NCBI GenBank assembly: GCA_964023205.1 | Contig: OZ026836.1 | Coordinates: 1,433,501-1,497,500, forward strand | Source: Lutraria lutraria | Lineage: Eukaryota > Mollusca > Bivalvia > Venerida > Mactridae | Direction: 5' to 3' | Length of the DNA stretch: 64,000 nt | Shown here: piece after piece, positions 36,684 through 49,223 of the stretch | How positions within the stretch are numbered: the first letter of the stretch is position 1 | Layout: every line of letters begins with the position of its first letter | Notes under the pieces: generated by a model | Seen by the model: only the letters and a program-made list of their open reading frames with translations | Told to the model about the DNA's origin: nothing | The model's database searches: none | Program-made: the position numbers and the translations under genes

Positions 36684-38458
36684 GATAAACATAAGGAAAA
36701 TCAATTAGCTAATTTCTTTAAGTTATTTGATATATCTTAGATGAAATAATGGTACTAAAACGCTCACTTTATGAGGTGTTTGTGAAACACCAATTGCTCC
36801 CTAAAGAGCAATATTAATGGATAGTTGACCTTTGACCTATTGATAGACCTTATCAACAGGGGTCATCTATCTGTATTTGACCAACCTTCAAACCAAGTGA
36901 AGACCTAAGAGGCCAATACAGTCGAATTGGCCAGACAAGGTTTGATTAAAAACGAGCAAAAAAGACAGACATTAGCAATCCAGCAATATACACCCTCATT
37001 TCTTTGAAATGGGGGCATAACTAGAACTTTAAAAAAGAACCCTATACTTACAAAAATATGACAAAAATATAAATACAAATTATTCCAATTCAAGACATTT
37101 TACCTAATAGAAATAACTATTGGAATAAGAAAAGTTTTGTAGAAATATTTAGGCAGTTGATTTTCCATAGCTTTATAAAATCTACAATTTAAGTTAAAAT
37201 AAGGGCACTAAAATGCTATCTTAATGAGGTGTTTGTAATTAAGAAATTAAAATCTAGAAAAATCCAAATCCACCTCCTAACTCCTAAAAAATGAAGCTAT
37301 TAAAATGGAACAAATTTTATTCAAGAGGTATTCTTTGTAGGTCAGAATTCAGTGTTTGTGAAGCAGTTAATGGAACCCCAACAACTATTTAAAGGCTTGT
37401 GTCATCTGCAAATAGATATACATTTGCCCTGATGTCAGAAACGATGTCATTGATCAATATCAAGAAAATGAGGGGCCAAAAATTGACTCCTGTGGAGTCC
37501 CATCTTTAATATCATTCCAATTTGTTTGTGCATTAGGCAGAACAACAGTTTGCTGATTATCTCTTAGAAGAGAACCAATTAAAAAGACTGTCAAAAAATC
37601 CAAAATATTTGAGTCTGACCAGTAAAGCATGATGCAAAATATGGTCAAAAGCCTTGGTTATGTCGTACAATACAGCTTTGGAATCGACAGCCTCAGTGAA
37701 GAAGTTGTATAGATAAGCCAGTTGGTTAACTGTTGAGTCACAAGGTACAAAGCCTGATTTAAAGTAGAGTTAGAAGATCATTGTCACTAATGTGTATAAG
37801 TATGCCTGTGGACTACCCTTTGAAGAACTTTCCCTATGGTACAGAGTAGAGATATAGGTTGACAATTGCCAACATGAGAATGGCTTCAAGGAGTGACAAA
37901 AATGTCTTTCCATGAGCTAGGAAAAACTGAAGAGGACAGCAACTGGTCAAAAAGTCACACAGACAAGTGGACAGTTCAAATTTTATAATGTCCTCTATCT
38001 TAGAGGTTGTAATTGTAATGTGGTCCAAGACAGGGCTGATGACATTCACATCATTTTGCAGAGTTTGAATACCTAATTATTCATCAAGAGGTTTTTGATC
38101 CCGACAAATGTTATTCAGAAGGTCTGCTTTGGTGATTTTATCTTCCACAGTGTTATCACCATCATGCAGTGAAGCAAAGATGAACTCAATTTGGAGGAGA
38201 TGAAATATTTGAGACAAGTTCACCATGATTTCTTTGAAGATGAAGAGGAAATAAGATTTTGTGCTAACAAATTTATTGTGGTTTAGTTTGCCCTTTCTTA
38301 TTTCATCAACATATCGAGGGCTCAACGCAACAGTGTCTTAACTCATATTGAAATAAGAACAAGTTACGACAGTGTTGCGCTGAGCTCTCAATATGCAGTT
38401 TGGTTTCGAAGGCGTAAAAGTTAGTTAGGCAGTCAATCTTTCCTTAGCTTTATTTTCT
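36684..38458. repeat. u18: short (S) unit, beta lineage
   Basis: Length 1775 bp, with the RT relic at 37320-38325. The linker is open and carries LHDGDN (CATCATGCAG), a variant common in later beta units, plus private E to K and T to K changes. Confidence 0.95.
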
Positions 38459-40704
38459 GATAAACATAAGGAAAATCAATTAGCTAATTTCTTTAAGTTA
38501 TTTGATATATCTTAGATGAAATAATGGTACTAAAACGCTCACTTTATGAGGTGTTTGTGAAACACCAATTGCTCCCTAAAGAGCAATATCAATGGATAGT
38601 TGACCTTTGACCTATTGATAGACCTTATCAACTGGGGTCATCTATCTGTATTTGACCAACCTTCAAACCAAGTGAAGACCTAAGAGGCAAATACAGTCGA
38701 ATTGGCCAGACAAGGTTTGATTAAAAACGAGCAAAAAAGACAGACATTAGCAATCCAGCAATATATACCCTCATTTCTTTGAAATGGGGGAATAACTAGA
38801 ACTTTTAAAAAGAACCCTACAATTAGAAAAATATGACAAAAATATAAATGAAAAACATTTCAATATCAAGACAATTTACCTAATAGAAATAACTGCTAGG
38901 TTCATAAGAATAAAGTTTTGTAACAATACTAGTAGAGAATAAAGCTCAGAAAAATCAACTACCTAAGTTTTTTTAAGTAATTTGATATATCTTAAGTTTA
39001 ATAATGGTACTAAAACGCTCACTTAATGAGGTGATTGTGAAACACCAATGCTCCCTAAAGAGCAAATGGATAGTTGACCTTTGACCTATTGATAGACCTT
39101 ATCAACAGGGGTCATCTATCTGTATTTGACCAACCTTCAAACCAAGTGAAGACCTAAGAGGCCAATACAGTCGAATTGGCCAGACAAGGTTTGATTAAAA
39201 ACGAGCAAAAAAGACAGACATTAGCAATCCAGCAATAGACACCCTCATGTCTTTGAAATGGGGGCATAACTAGAACTTTAAAAAAGAACCCTATACTTAC
39301 AAAAATATGACAAAAATATAAATACAAATTATTCCAATTCAAGACATTTTACCTAATAGAAATAACTATTGGAATAAGAAAAGTTTTGTAGAAATATTTA
39401 GGCAGTTGATTTTCCTCAGCTTTATAAAATCTACAATTTAAGTTAAAATAAGGGCACTAAAATGCTATCTTAATGAGGTGTTTGTAATTAAGAAATTAAA
39501 ATCTAGAAAAATCCAAATCCACCTCCTACTCCTAAAAAATGAAGCTATTAAAATGGAACAAATTTTATTCAAGAGGTATTCTTTGTAGGTCAGAATTCAG
39601 TGTTTGTGAAGCAGTTAATGGAACCCCGACAACTATTTAAAGGCTTGTGTCATCTGCATATAGATATACATTTGCCCTGATGTCAGAAACGATGTCATTG
39701 ATCAATATCAAGAAAATGAGGGGCCAAAAATTGACTCCTGTGGAGTCCCATCTTTAATATCATTCCAATTTGTTTGTGCATTAGGCAGAACAACAGTTTG
39801 CTGATTATCTCTTAGAAGAGAACCAATTAAAAAGACTGTCAAAAAATCCAAAATATTTGAGTCTGACCAGTAAAGCATGATGCAAAATATGGTCAAAAGC
39901 CTTGGTTATGTCGCACAATACAGCTTTGGAATCGACAGCCTCAGTGAAGAAGTTGTATAGATAAGCCAGTTGGTTAACTGTTGAGTCACAAGGTACAAAG
40001 CCTGATTTAAAGTAGAGTTAGAAGATCATTGTCACTAATGTGTATAAGTATGCCTGTGGACTACCCTTTGAAGAACTTTCCCTATGGTACAGAGTAGAGA
40101 TATAGGTTGACAATTGCCAACATGAGAATGGCTTCAAGGAGTGACAAAAATGTCTTTCCATGAGCTAGGAAAAACTGAAGAGGACAGCAACTGGTCAAAA
40201 AGTCACACAGACAAGTGGACAGTTCAAATTTTATAATATCCTCTATCTTAGAGGTTGTAATTATAATGTGGTCCAAGACAGGGCTGATGACATTCACATC
40301 ATTTTGCAGAGTTTGAATACCTAATTATTCATCAAGAGGGGTTTGATCCCGACAAATGTTATTCAGAAGGTCTGCTTTGGTGATTTCATCTTCCACAGTG
40401 TTATCACCATCTTGCAGTGAAGCAAAGATGAACTCAATTTGGAGGAGATGAAATATTTGAGACAAGTTCACCATGATTTCTTTGAAGATGAAGAGGAAAT
40501 AAGATTTTGTGCTAACAAATTTATTGTGGTTTAGTTTGCCCTTTCCTATTTCATCAACATATCGAGGGCTCAACGCAACAGTGTCTTAACTCATATTGAA
40601 ATAAGAACAAGTTACGAGTGTTGCGCTGAGCTCTCAATATGCAGTTTGGTTTCGAAGGCGTAAAAGTTAGTTAGGCAGTCAATCTTTCCTTAGCTTTATT
40701 TTCT
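38459..40704. repeat. u19: long (L) unit, alpha/beta recombinant
   Basis: Length 2246 bp, with the RT relic at 39568-40573. It combines an S-type ATAAGG head, an alpha-type subrepeat B (ATAGACACC..GTC), a beta-type QESIFGP and an alpha tail. Its A copy shares GAGGCAAATAC and GGGGAATAAC with u20. It begins the run of A copies with AACTGGGGTCA. Confidence 0.95.
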
Positions 40705-42953
40705 GATAAACTTTAGGAAAATCAATTAGCTAATTTCTTTAAGTTATTTGATATATCTTAGATGAAATAATGGTACTAAAACGCTCACTTTATGAGGTGT
40801 TTGTGAAACACCAATTGCTCCCTAAAGAGCAATATCAATGGATAGTTGACCTTTGACCTATTGATAGACCTTATCAACTGGGGTCATCTATCTGTATTTG
40901 ACCAACCTTCAAACCAAGTGAAGACCTAAGAGGCAAATACAGTCGAATTGGCCAGACAAGGTTTGATTAAAAACGAGCAAAAAAGACAGACATTAGCAAT
41001 CCAGCAATATATACCCTCATTTCTTTGAAATGGGGGAATAACTAGAACTTTTAAAAAGAACCCTACAATTAGAAAAATATGACAAAAATATAAATGAAAA
41101 ACATTTCAATATCAAGACAATTTACCTAATAGAAATAACTGCTAGGTTCATAAGAATAAAGTTTTGTAACAATACTAGTAGAGAATAAAGCTCAGAAAAA
41201 TCAACTACCTAAGTTTTTTTAAGTAATTTGATATATCTTAAGTTTAATAATGGTACTAAAACGCTCACTTAATGAGGTGATTGTGAAACACCAATGCTCC
41301 CTAAAGAGCAAATGGATAGTTGACCTTTGACCTATTGATAGACCTTATCAACAGGGGTCATCTATCTGTATTTGACCAACCTTCAAACCAAGTGAAGACC
41401 TAAGAGGCCAATACAGTCGAATTGGCCAGACAAGGTTTGATTAAAAACGAGCAAAAAAGACAGACATTAGCAATCCAGCAATATACACCCTCATTTCTTT
41501 GAAATGGGGGCATAACTAGAACTTTAAAAAAGAACCCTATACTTACAAAAATATGACAAAAATATAAATACAAATTATTCCAATTCAAGACATTTTACCT
41601 AATAGAAATAACTATTGGAATAAGAAAAGTTTTGTAGAAATATTTAGGCAGTTGATTTTCCATAGCTTTATAAAATCTACAATTTAAGTTAAAATAAGGG
41701 CACTAAAATGCTATCTTAATGAGGTGTTTGTAATTAAGAAATTAAAATCTAGAAAAATCCAAATCCACCTCCTAACTCCTAAAAAATGAAGCTATTAAAA
41801 TGGAACAAATTTTATTCAAGAGGTATTCTTTGTAGGTCAGAATTCAGTGTTTGTGAAGCAGTTAATGGAACCCCAACAACTATTTAAAGGCTTGTGTCAT
41901 CTGCAAATAGATATACATTTGCCCTGATGTCAGAAACGATGTCATTGATCAATATCAAGAAAATGAGGGGCCAAAAATTGACTCCTGTGGAGTCCCATCT
42001 TTAATATCATTCCAATTTGTTTGTGCATTAGGCAGAACAACAGTTTGCTGATTATCTCTTAGAAGAGAACCAATTAAAAAGACTGTCAAAAAATCCAAAA
42101 TATTTGAGTCTGACCAGTAAAGCATGATGCAAAATATGGTCAAAAGCCTTGGTTATGTCGTACAATACAGCTTTGGAATCGACAGCCTCAGTGAAGAAGT
42201 TGTATAGATAAGCCAGTTGGTTAACTGTTGAGTCACAAGGTACAAAGCCTGATTTAAAGTAGAGTTAGAAGATCATTGTCACTAATGTGTATAAGTATGC
42301 CTGTGGACTACCCTTTGAAGAACTTTCCCTATGGTACAGAGTAGAGATATAGGTTGACAATTGCCAACATGAGAATGGCTTCAAGGAGTGACAAAAATGT
42401 CTTTCCATGAGCTAGGAAAAACTGAAGAGGACAGCAACTGGTCAAAAAGTCACACAGACAAGTGGACAGTTCAAATTTTATAATGTCCTCTATCTTAGAG
42501 GTTGTAATTGTAATGTGGTCCAAGACAGGGCTGATGACATTCACATCATTTTGCAGAGTTTGAATACCTAATTATTCATCAAGAGGGGTTTGATCCCGAC
42601 AAATGTTATTCAGAAGGTCTGCTTTGGTGATTTCATCTTCCACAGTGTTATCACCATCATGCAGTGAAGCAAAGATGAACTCAATTTGGAGGAGATGAAA
42701 TATTTGAGACAAGTTCACCATGATTTCTTTGAAGATGAAGAGGAAATAAGATTTTGTGCTAACAAATTTATTGTGGTTTAGTTTGCCCTTTCTTATTTCA
42801 TCAACATATCGAGGGCTCAACGCAACAGTGTCTTAACTCATATTGAAATAAGAACAAGTTACGACAGTGTTGCGCTGAGCTCTCAATATGCAGTTTGGTT
42901 TCGAAGGCGTAAAAGTTAGTTAGGCAGTCAATCTTTCCTTAGCTTTATTTTCT
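40705..42953. repeat. u20: long (L) unit, beta lineage
   Basis: Length 2249 bp, with the RT relic at 41815-42820. Its A copy is nearly the same as that of u19, but it carries the TTTAGG head and an S-like right half. Confidence 0.95.
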
Positions 42954-45199
42954 GATAAACTTTAGGAAAATCAATTAGCTAATTTCTTTAAGTTATTTGA
43001 TATATCTTAGATGAAATAATGGTACTAAAACGCTCACTTTATGAGGTGTTTGTGAAACACCAATTGCTCCCTAAAGAGCAATATTAATGGATAGTTGACC
43101 TTTGACCTATTGATAGACCTTATCAACTGGGGTCATCTATCTGTATTTGACCAACCTTCAAACCAAGTGAAGACCTAAGAGGCCAATACAGTCGAATTGG
43201 CCAGACAAGGTTTGATTAAAAACGAGCAAAAAAGACAGACATTAGCAATCCAGCAATATATACCCTCATTTCTTTGAAATTGGGGCATAACTAGAACTTT
43301 TAAAAAGAACCCTACAATTAGAAAAATATGACAAAAATATAAATGAAAAACATTTCAATATCAAGACAATTTACCTAATAGAAATAACTGCTAGGTTCAT
43401 AAGAATAAAGTTTTGTAACAATACTAGTAGAGAATAAAGCTCAGAAAAATCAACTACCTAAGTTTTTTTAAGTAATTTGATATATCTTAAGTTTAATAAT
43501 GGTACTAAAACGCTCACTTAATGAGGTGATTGTGAAACACCAATGCTCCCTAAAGAGCAAATGGATAGTTGACCTTTGACCTATTGATAGACCTTATCAA
43601 CAGGGGTCATCTATCTGTATTTGACCAACCTTCAAACCAAGTGAAGACCTAAGAGGCCAATACAGTCGAATTGGCCAGACAAGGTTTGATTAAAAACGAG
43701 CAAAAAAGACAGACATTAGCAATCCAGCAATAGACACCCTCATGTCTTTGAAATGGGGGCATAACTAGAACTTTAAAAAAGAACCCTATACTTACAAAAA
43801 TATGACAAAAATATAAATACAAATTATTCCAATTCAAGACATTTTACCTAATAGAAATAACTATTGGAATAAGAAAAGTTTTGTAGAAATATTTAGGCAG
43901 TTGATTTTCCTCAGCTTTATAAAATCTACAATTTAAGTTAAAATAAGGGCACTAAAATGCTATCTTAATGAGGTGTTTGTAATTAAGAAATTAAAATCTA
44001 GAAAAATCCAAATCCACCTACTACTCCTAAAAAATGAAGCTATTAAAATGGAACAAATTTTATTCAAGAGGTATTCTTTGTAGGTCAGAATTCAGTGTTT
44101 GTGAAGCAGTTAATGGAACCCCAACAACTATTTAAAGGCTTGTGTCATCTGCAAATAGATATACATTTGCCCTGATGTCAGAAACGATGTCATTGATCAA
44201 TATCAAGAAAATGAGGGGCCAAAAAATGACTCCTGTGGAGTCCCATCTTTAATATCATTCCAATTTGTTTGTGCATTAGGCAGAACAACAGTTTGCTGAT
44301 TATCTCTTAGAAGAGAACCAATTAAAAAGACTGTCAAAAAATCCAAAATATTTGAGTCTGACCAGTAAAGCATGATGCAAAATATGGTCAAAAGCCTTGG
44401 TTATGTCGCACAATACAGCTTTGGAATCGACAGCCTCAGTGAAGAAGTTGTATAGATAAGCCAGTTGGTTAACTGTTGAGTCACAAGGTACAAAGCCTGA
44501 TTTAAAGTAGAGTTAGAAGATCATTGTCACTAATGTGTATAAGTATGCCTGTGGACTACCCTTTGAAGAACTTTCCCTATGGTACAGAGTAGAGATATAG
44601 GTTGACAATTGCCAACATGAGAATGGCTTCAAGGAGTGACAAAAATGTCTTTCCATGAGCTAGGAAAAACTGAAGAGGACAGCAACTGGTCAAAAAGTCA
44701 CACAGACAAGTGGACAGTTCAAATTTTATAATATCCTCTATCTTAGAGGTTGTAATTATAATGTGGTCCAAGACAGGGCTGACGACATTCACATCATTTT
44801 GCAGAGTTTGAATACCTAATTATTCATCAAGAGGGGTTTGATCCCGACAAATGTTATTCAGAAGGTCTGCTTTGGTGATTTCATCTTCCACAGTGTTATC
44901 ACCATCTTGCAGTGAAGCAAAGATGAACTCAATTTGGAGGAGATGAAATATTTGAGACAAGTTCACCATGATTTCTTTGAAGATGAAGAGGAAATAAGAT
45001 TTTGTGCTAACAAATTTATTGTGGTTTAGTTTGCCCTTTCCTATTTCATCAACATATCGAGGGCTCAACGCAACAGTGTCTTAACTCATATTGAAATAAG
45101 AACAAGTTACGAGTGTTGCGCTGAGCTCTCAATATGCAGTATGGTTTCGAAGGCGTAAAAGTTAGTTAGGCAGTCAATCTTTCCTTAGCTTTATTTTCT
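42954..45199. repeat. u21: long (L) unit, alpha lineage
   Basis: Length 2246 bp, with the RT relic at 44063-45068. It is the last unit with QESFFGP, and the last with the alpha 2-bp loss. A private GAAATTGGGGC lies near 43277. Confidence 0.95.
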
Positions 45200-46974
45200 G
45201 ATAAACATAAGGAAAATCAATTAGCTAATTTCTTTAAGTTATTTGATATATCTTAGATGAAATAATGGTACTAAAACGCTCACTTTATGAGGTGTTTGTG
45301 AAACACCAATTGCTCCCTAAAGAGCAATATTAATGGATAGTTGACCTTTGACCTATTGATAGACCTTATCAACAGGGGTCATCTATCTGTATTTGACCAA
45401 CCTTCAAACCAAGTGAAGACCTAAGAGGCCAATACAGTCGAATTGGCCAGACAAGGTTTGATTAAAAACGAGCAAAAAAGACAGACATTAGCAATCCAGC
45501 AATATACACCCTCATTTCTTTGAAATGGGGGCATAACTAGAACTTTAAAAAAGAACCCTATACTTACAAAAATATGACAAAAATATAAATACAAATTATT
45601 CCAATTCAAGACATTTTACCTAATAGAAATAACTATTGGAATAAGAAAAGTTTTGTAGAAATATTTAGGCAGTTGATTTTCCATAGCTTTATAAAATCTA
45701 CAATTTAAGTTAAAATAAGGACACTAAAATGCTATCTTAATGAGGTGTTTGTAATTAAGAAATTAAAATCTAGAAAAATCCAAATCCACCTCCTAACTCC
45801 TAAAAAATGAAGCTATTAAAATGGAACAAATTTTATTCAAGAGGTATTCTTTGTAGGTCAGAATTCAGTGTTTGTGAAGCAGTTAATGGAACCCCAACAA
45901 CTATTTAAAGGCTTGTGTCATCTGCAAATAGATATACATTTGCCCTGACGTCAGAAACGATGTCATTGATCAATATCAAGAAAATGAGGGGCCAAAAATT
46001 GACTCCTGTGGAGTCCCATCTTTAATATCATTCCAATTTGTTTGTGCATTAGGCAGAACAACAGTTTGCTGATTATCTCTTAGAAGAGAACCAATTAAAA
46101 AGACTGTCAAAAAATCCAAAATATTTGAGTCTGACCAGTAAAGCATGATGCAAAATATGGTCAAAAGCCTTGGTTATGTCGTACAATACAGCTTTGGAAT
46201 CGACAGCCTCAGAGAAGAAGTTGTATAGATAAGCCAGTTGGTTAACTGTTGAGTCACAAGGTACAAAGCCTGATTTAAAGTAGAGTTAGAAGATCATTGT
46301 CACTAATGTGTATAAGTATGCCTGTGGACTACCCTTTGAAGAACTTTCCCTATGGTACAGAGTAGAGATATAGGTTGACAATTGCCAACATTAGAATGGC
46401 TTCAAGGAGTGACAAAAATGTCTTTCCATGAGCTAGGAAAAACTGAAGAGGACAGCAACTGGTCAAAAAGTCACACAGACAAGTGGACAGTTCAAATTTT
46501 ATAATGTCCTCTATCTTAGAGGTTGTAATTGTAATGTGGTCCAAGACAGGGCTGATGACATTCACATCATTTTGCAGAGTTTGAATACCTAATTATTCAT
46601 CAAGAGGGGTTTGATCCCGACAAATGTTATTCAGAAGGTCTGCTTTGGTGATTTCATCTTCCACAGTGTTATCACCATCATGCAGTGAAGCAAAGATGAA
46701 CTCAATTTGGAGGAGATGAAATATTTGAGACAAGTTCACCATGATTTCTTTGAAGATGAAGAGGAAATAAGATTTTGTGCTAACAAATTTATTGTGGTTT
46801 AGTTTGCCCTTTCTTATTTCATCAACATATCGAGGGCTCAACGCAACAGTGTCTTAACTCATATTGAAATAAGAACAAGTTACGACAGTGTTGCGCTGAG
46901 CTCTCAATATGCAGTTTGGTTTCGAAGGCGTAAAAGTTAGTTAGGCAGTCAATCTTTCCTTAGCTTTATTTTCT
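45200..46974. repeat. u22: short (S) unit, beta lineage with delta marks
   Basis: Length 1775 bp, with the RT relic at 45836-46841. It is the last short unit. It has TGACGTCA, CCTCAGAGAAG and ACATTAGAATGG in the RT relic, marks that recur in u26 and u27 and partly in u24. Confidence 0.95.
45946..45953. promoter_or_regulatory. TGACGTCA palindrome (CRE-like) in u22
   Basis: The usual TGATGTCA is TGACGTCA here, an exact CRE/ATF consensus. The same change is at 50432-50439 (u24), 54929-54936 (u26) and 57177-57184 (u27). It lies inside the RT relic and may be chance retention of an ancestral CpG. Confidence 0.3.
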
Positions 46975-49223
46975 GATAAACTTTAGGAAAATCAATTAGC
47001 TAATTTCTTTAAGTTATTTGATATATCTTAGATGAAATAATGGTACTAAAACGCTCACTTTATGAGGTGTTTGTGAAACACCAATTGCTCCCTAAAGAGC
47101 AATATTAATGGATAGTTGACCTTTGACCTATTGATAGACCTTATCAACTGGGGTCATCTATCTGTATTTGACCAACCTTCAAACCAAGTGAAGACCTAAG
47201 AGGCCAATACAGTCGAATTGGCCAGACAAGGTTTGATTAAAAACGAGCAAAAAAGACAGACATTAGCAATCCAGCAATATATACCCTCATTTCTTTGAAA
47301 TGGGGGCATAACTAGAACTTTTAAAAAGAACCCTACAATTAGAAAAATATGACAAAAATATAAATGAAAAACATTTCAATATCAAGACAATTTACCTAAT
47401 AGAAATAACTGCTAGGTTCATAAGAATAAAGTTTTGTAACAATACTAGTAGAGAATAAAGCTCAGAAAAATCAACTACCTAAGTTTTTTTAAGTAATTTG
47501 ATATATCTTAAGTTTAATAATGGTACTAAAACGCTCACTTAATGAGGTGATTGTGAAACACCAATGCTCCCTAAAGAGCAAATGGATAGTTGACCTTTGA
47601 CCTATTGATAGACCTTATCAACAGGGGTCATCTATCTGTATTTGACCAACCTTCAAACCAAGTGAAGACCTAAGAGGCCAATACAGTCGAATTGGCCAGA
47701 GAAGGTTTGATTAAAAACGAGCAAAAAAGACAGACATTAGCAATCCAGCAATATACACCCTCATTTCTTTGAAATGGGGGCATAACTAGAACTTTAAAAA
47801 AGAACCCTATACTTACAAAAATATGACAAAAATATAAATACAAATTATTCCAATTCAAGACATTTTACCTAATAGAAATAACTATTGGAATAAGAAAAGT
47901 TTTGTAGAAATATTTAGGCAGTTGATTTTCCATAGCTTTATAAAATCTACAATTTAAGTTAAAATAAGGGCACTAAAATGCTATCTTAATGAGGTGTTTG
48001 TAATTAAGAAATTAAAATCTAGAAAAATCCAAATCCACCTCCTAACTCCTAAAAAATGAAGCTATTAAAATGGAACAAATTTTATTCAAGAGGTATTCTT
48101 TGTAGGTCAGAATTCAGTGTTTGTGAAGCAGTTAATGGAACCCCAACAACTATTTAAAGGCTTGTGTCATCTGCAAATAGATATACATTTGCCCTGATGT
48201 CAGAAACGATGTCATTGATCAATATCAAGAAAATGAGGGGCCAAAAATTGACTCCTGTGGAGTCCCATCTTTAATATCATTCCAATTTGTTTGTGCATTA
48301 GGCAGAACAACAGTTTGCTGATTATCTCTTAGAAGAGAACCAATTAAAAAGACTGTAAAAAAATCCAAAATATTTGAGTCTGACCAGTAAAGCATGATGC
48401 AAAATATGGTCAAAAGCCTTGGTTATGTCGCACAATACAGCTTTGGAATCGACAGCCTCAGTGAAGAAGTTGTATAGATAAGCCAGTTGGTTAACTGTTG
48501 AGTCACAAGGTACAAAGCCTGATTTAAAGTAGAGTTAGAAGATCATTGTCACTAATGTGTATAAGTATGCCTGTGGACTACCCTTTGAAGAACTTTCCCT
48601 ATGGTACAGAGTAGAGATATAGGTTGACAATTGCCAACATGAGAATGGCTTCAAGGAGTGACAAAAATGTCTTTCCATGAGCTAGGAAAAACTGAAGAGG
48701 ACAGCAACTGGTCAAAAAGTCACACAGACAAGTGGACAGTTCAAATTTTATAATGTCCTCTATCTTAGAGGTTGTAATTGTAATGTGGTCCAAGACAGGG
48801 CTGATGACATTCACATCATTTTGCAGAGTTTGAATACCTAATTATTCATCAAGAGGGGTTTGATCCCGACAAATGTTATTCAGAAGGTCTGCTTTGGTGA
48901 TTTCATCTTCCACAGTGTTATCACCATCTTGCAGTGAAGCAAAGATGAACTCAATTTGGAGGAGATGAAATATTTGAGACTAGTTCACCATGATTTCTTA
49001 GAAGATGAAGAGGAAATGAGATTTTGTGCTAACAAATTTATTGTGGTTTAGTTTGCCCTTTCTTATTTCATCAACATATCGAGGGCTCAACGCAACAGTG
49101 TCTTAACTCATATTGAAATAAGAACAAGTTACGACAGTGTTGCGCTGAGCTCTCAATATGCAGTTTGGTTTCGAAGGCGTAAAAGTTAGTTAGGCAGTCA
49201 ATCTTTCCTTAGCTTTATCGTCT
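46975..49223. repeat. u23: long (L) unit, gamma type
   Basis: Length 2249 bp, with the RT relic at 48085-49090. The gamma marks, shared with u25, are GCCAGAGAAGG in subrepeat B, GAGACTAGTTCACC, GAAATGAGATT, the extra linker stop, and TTATCGTCTG at its right boundary. Confidence 0.95.
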
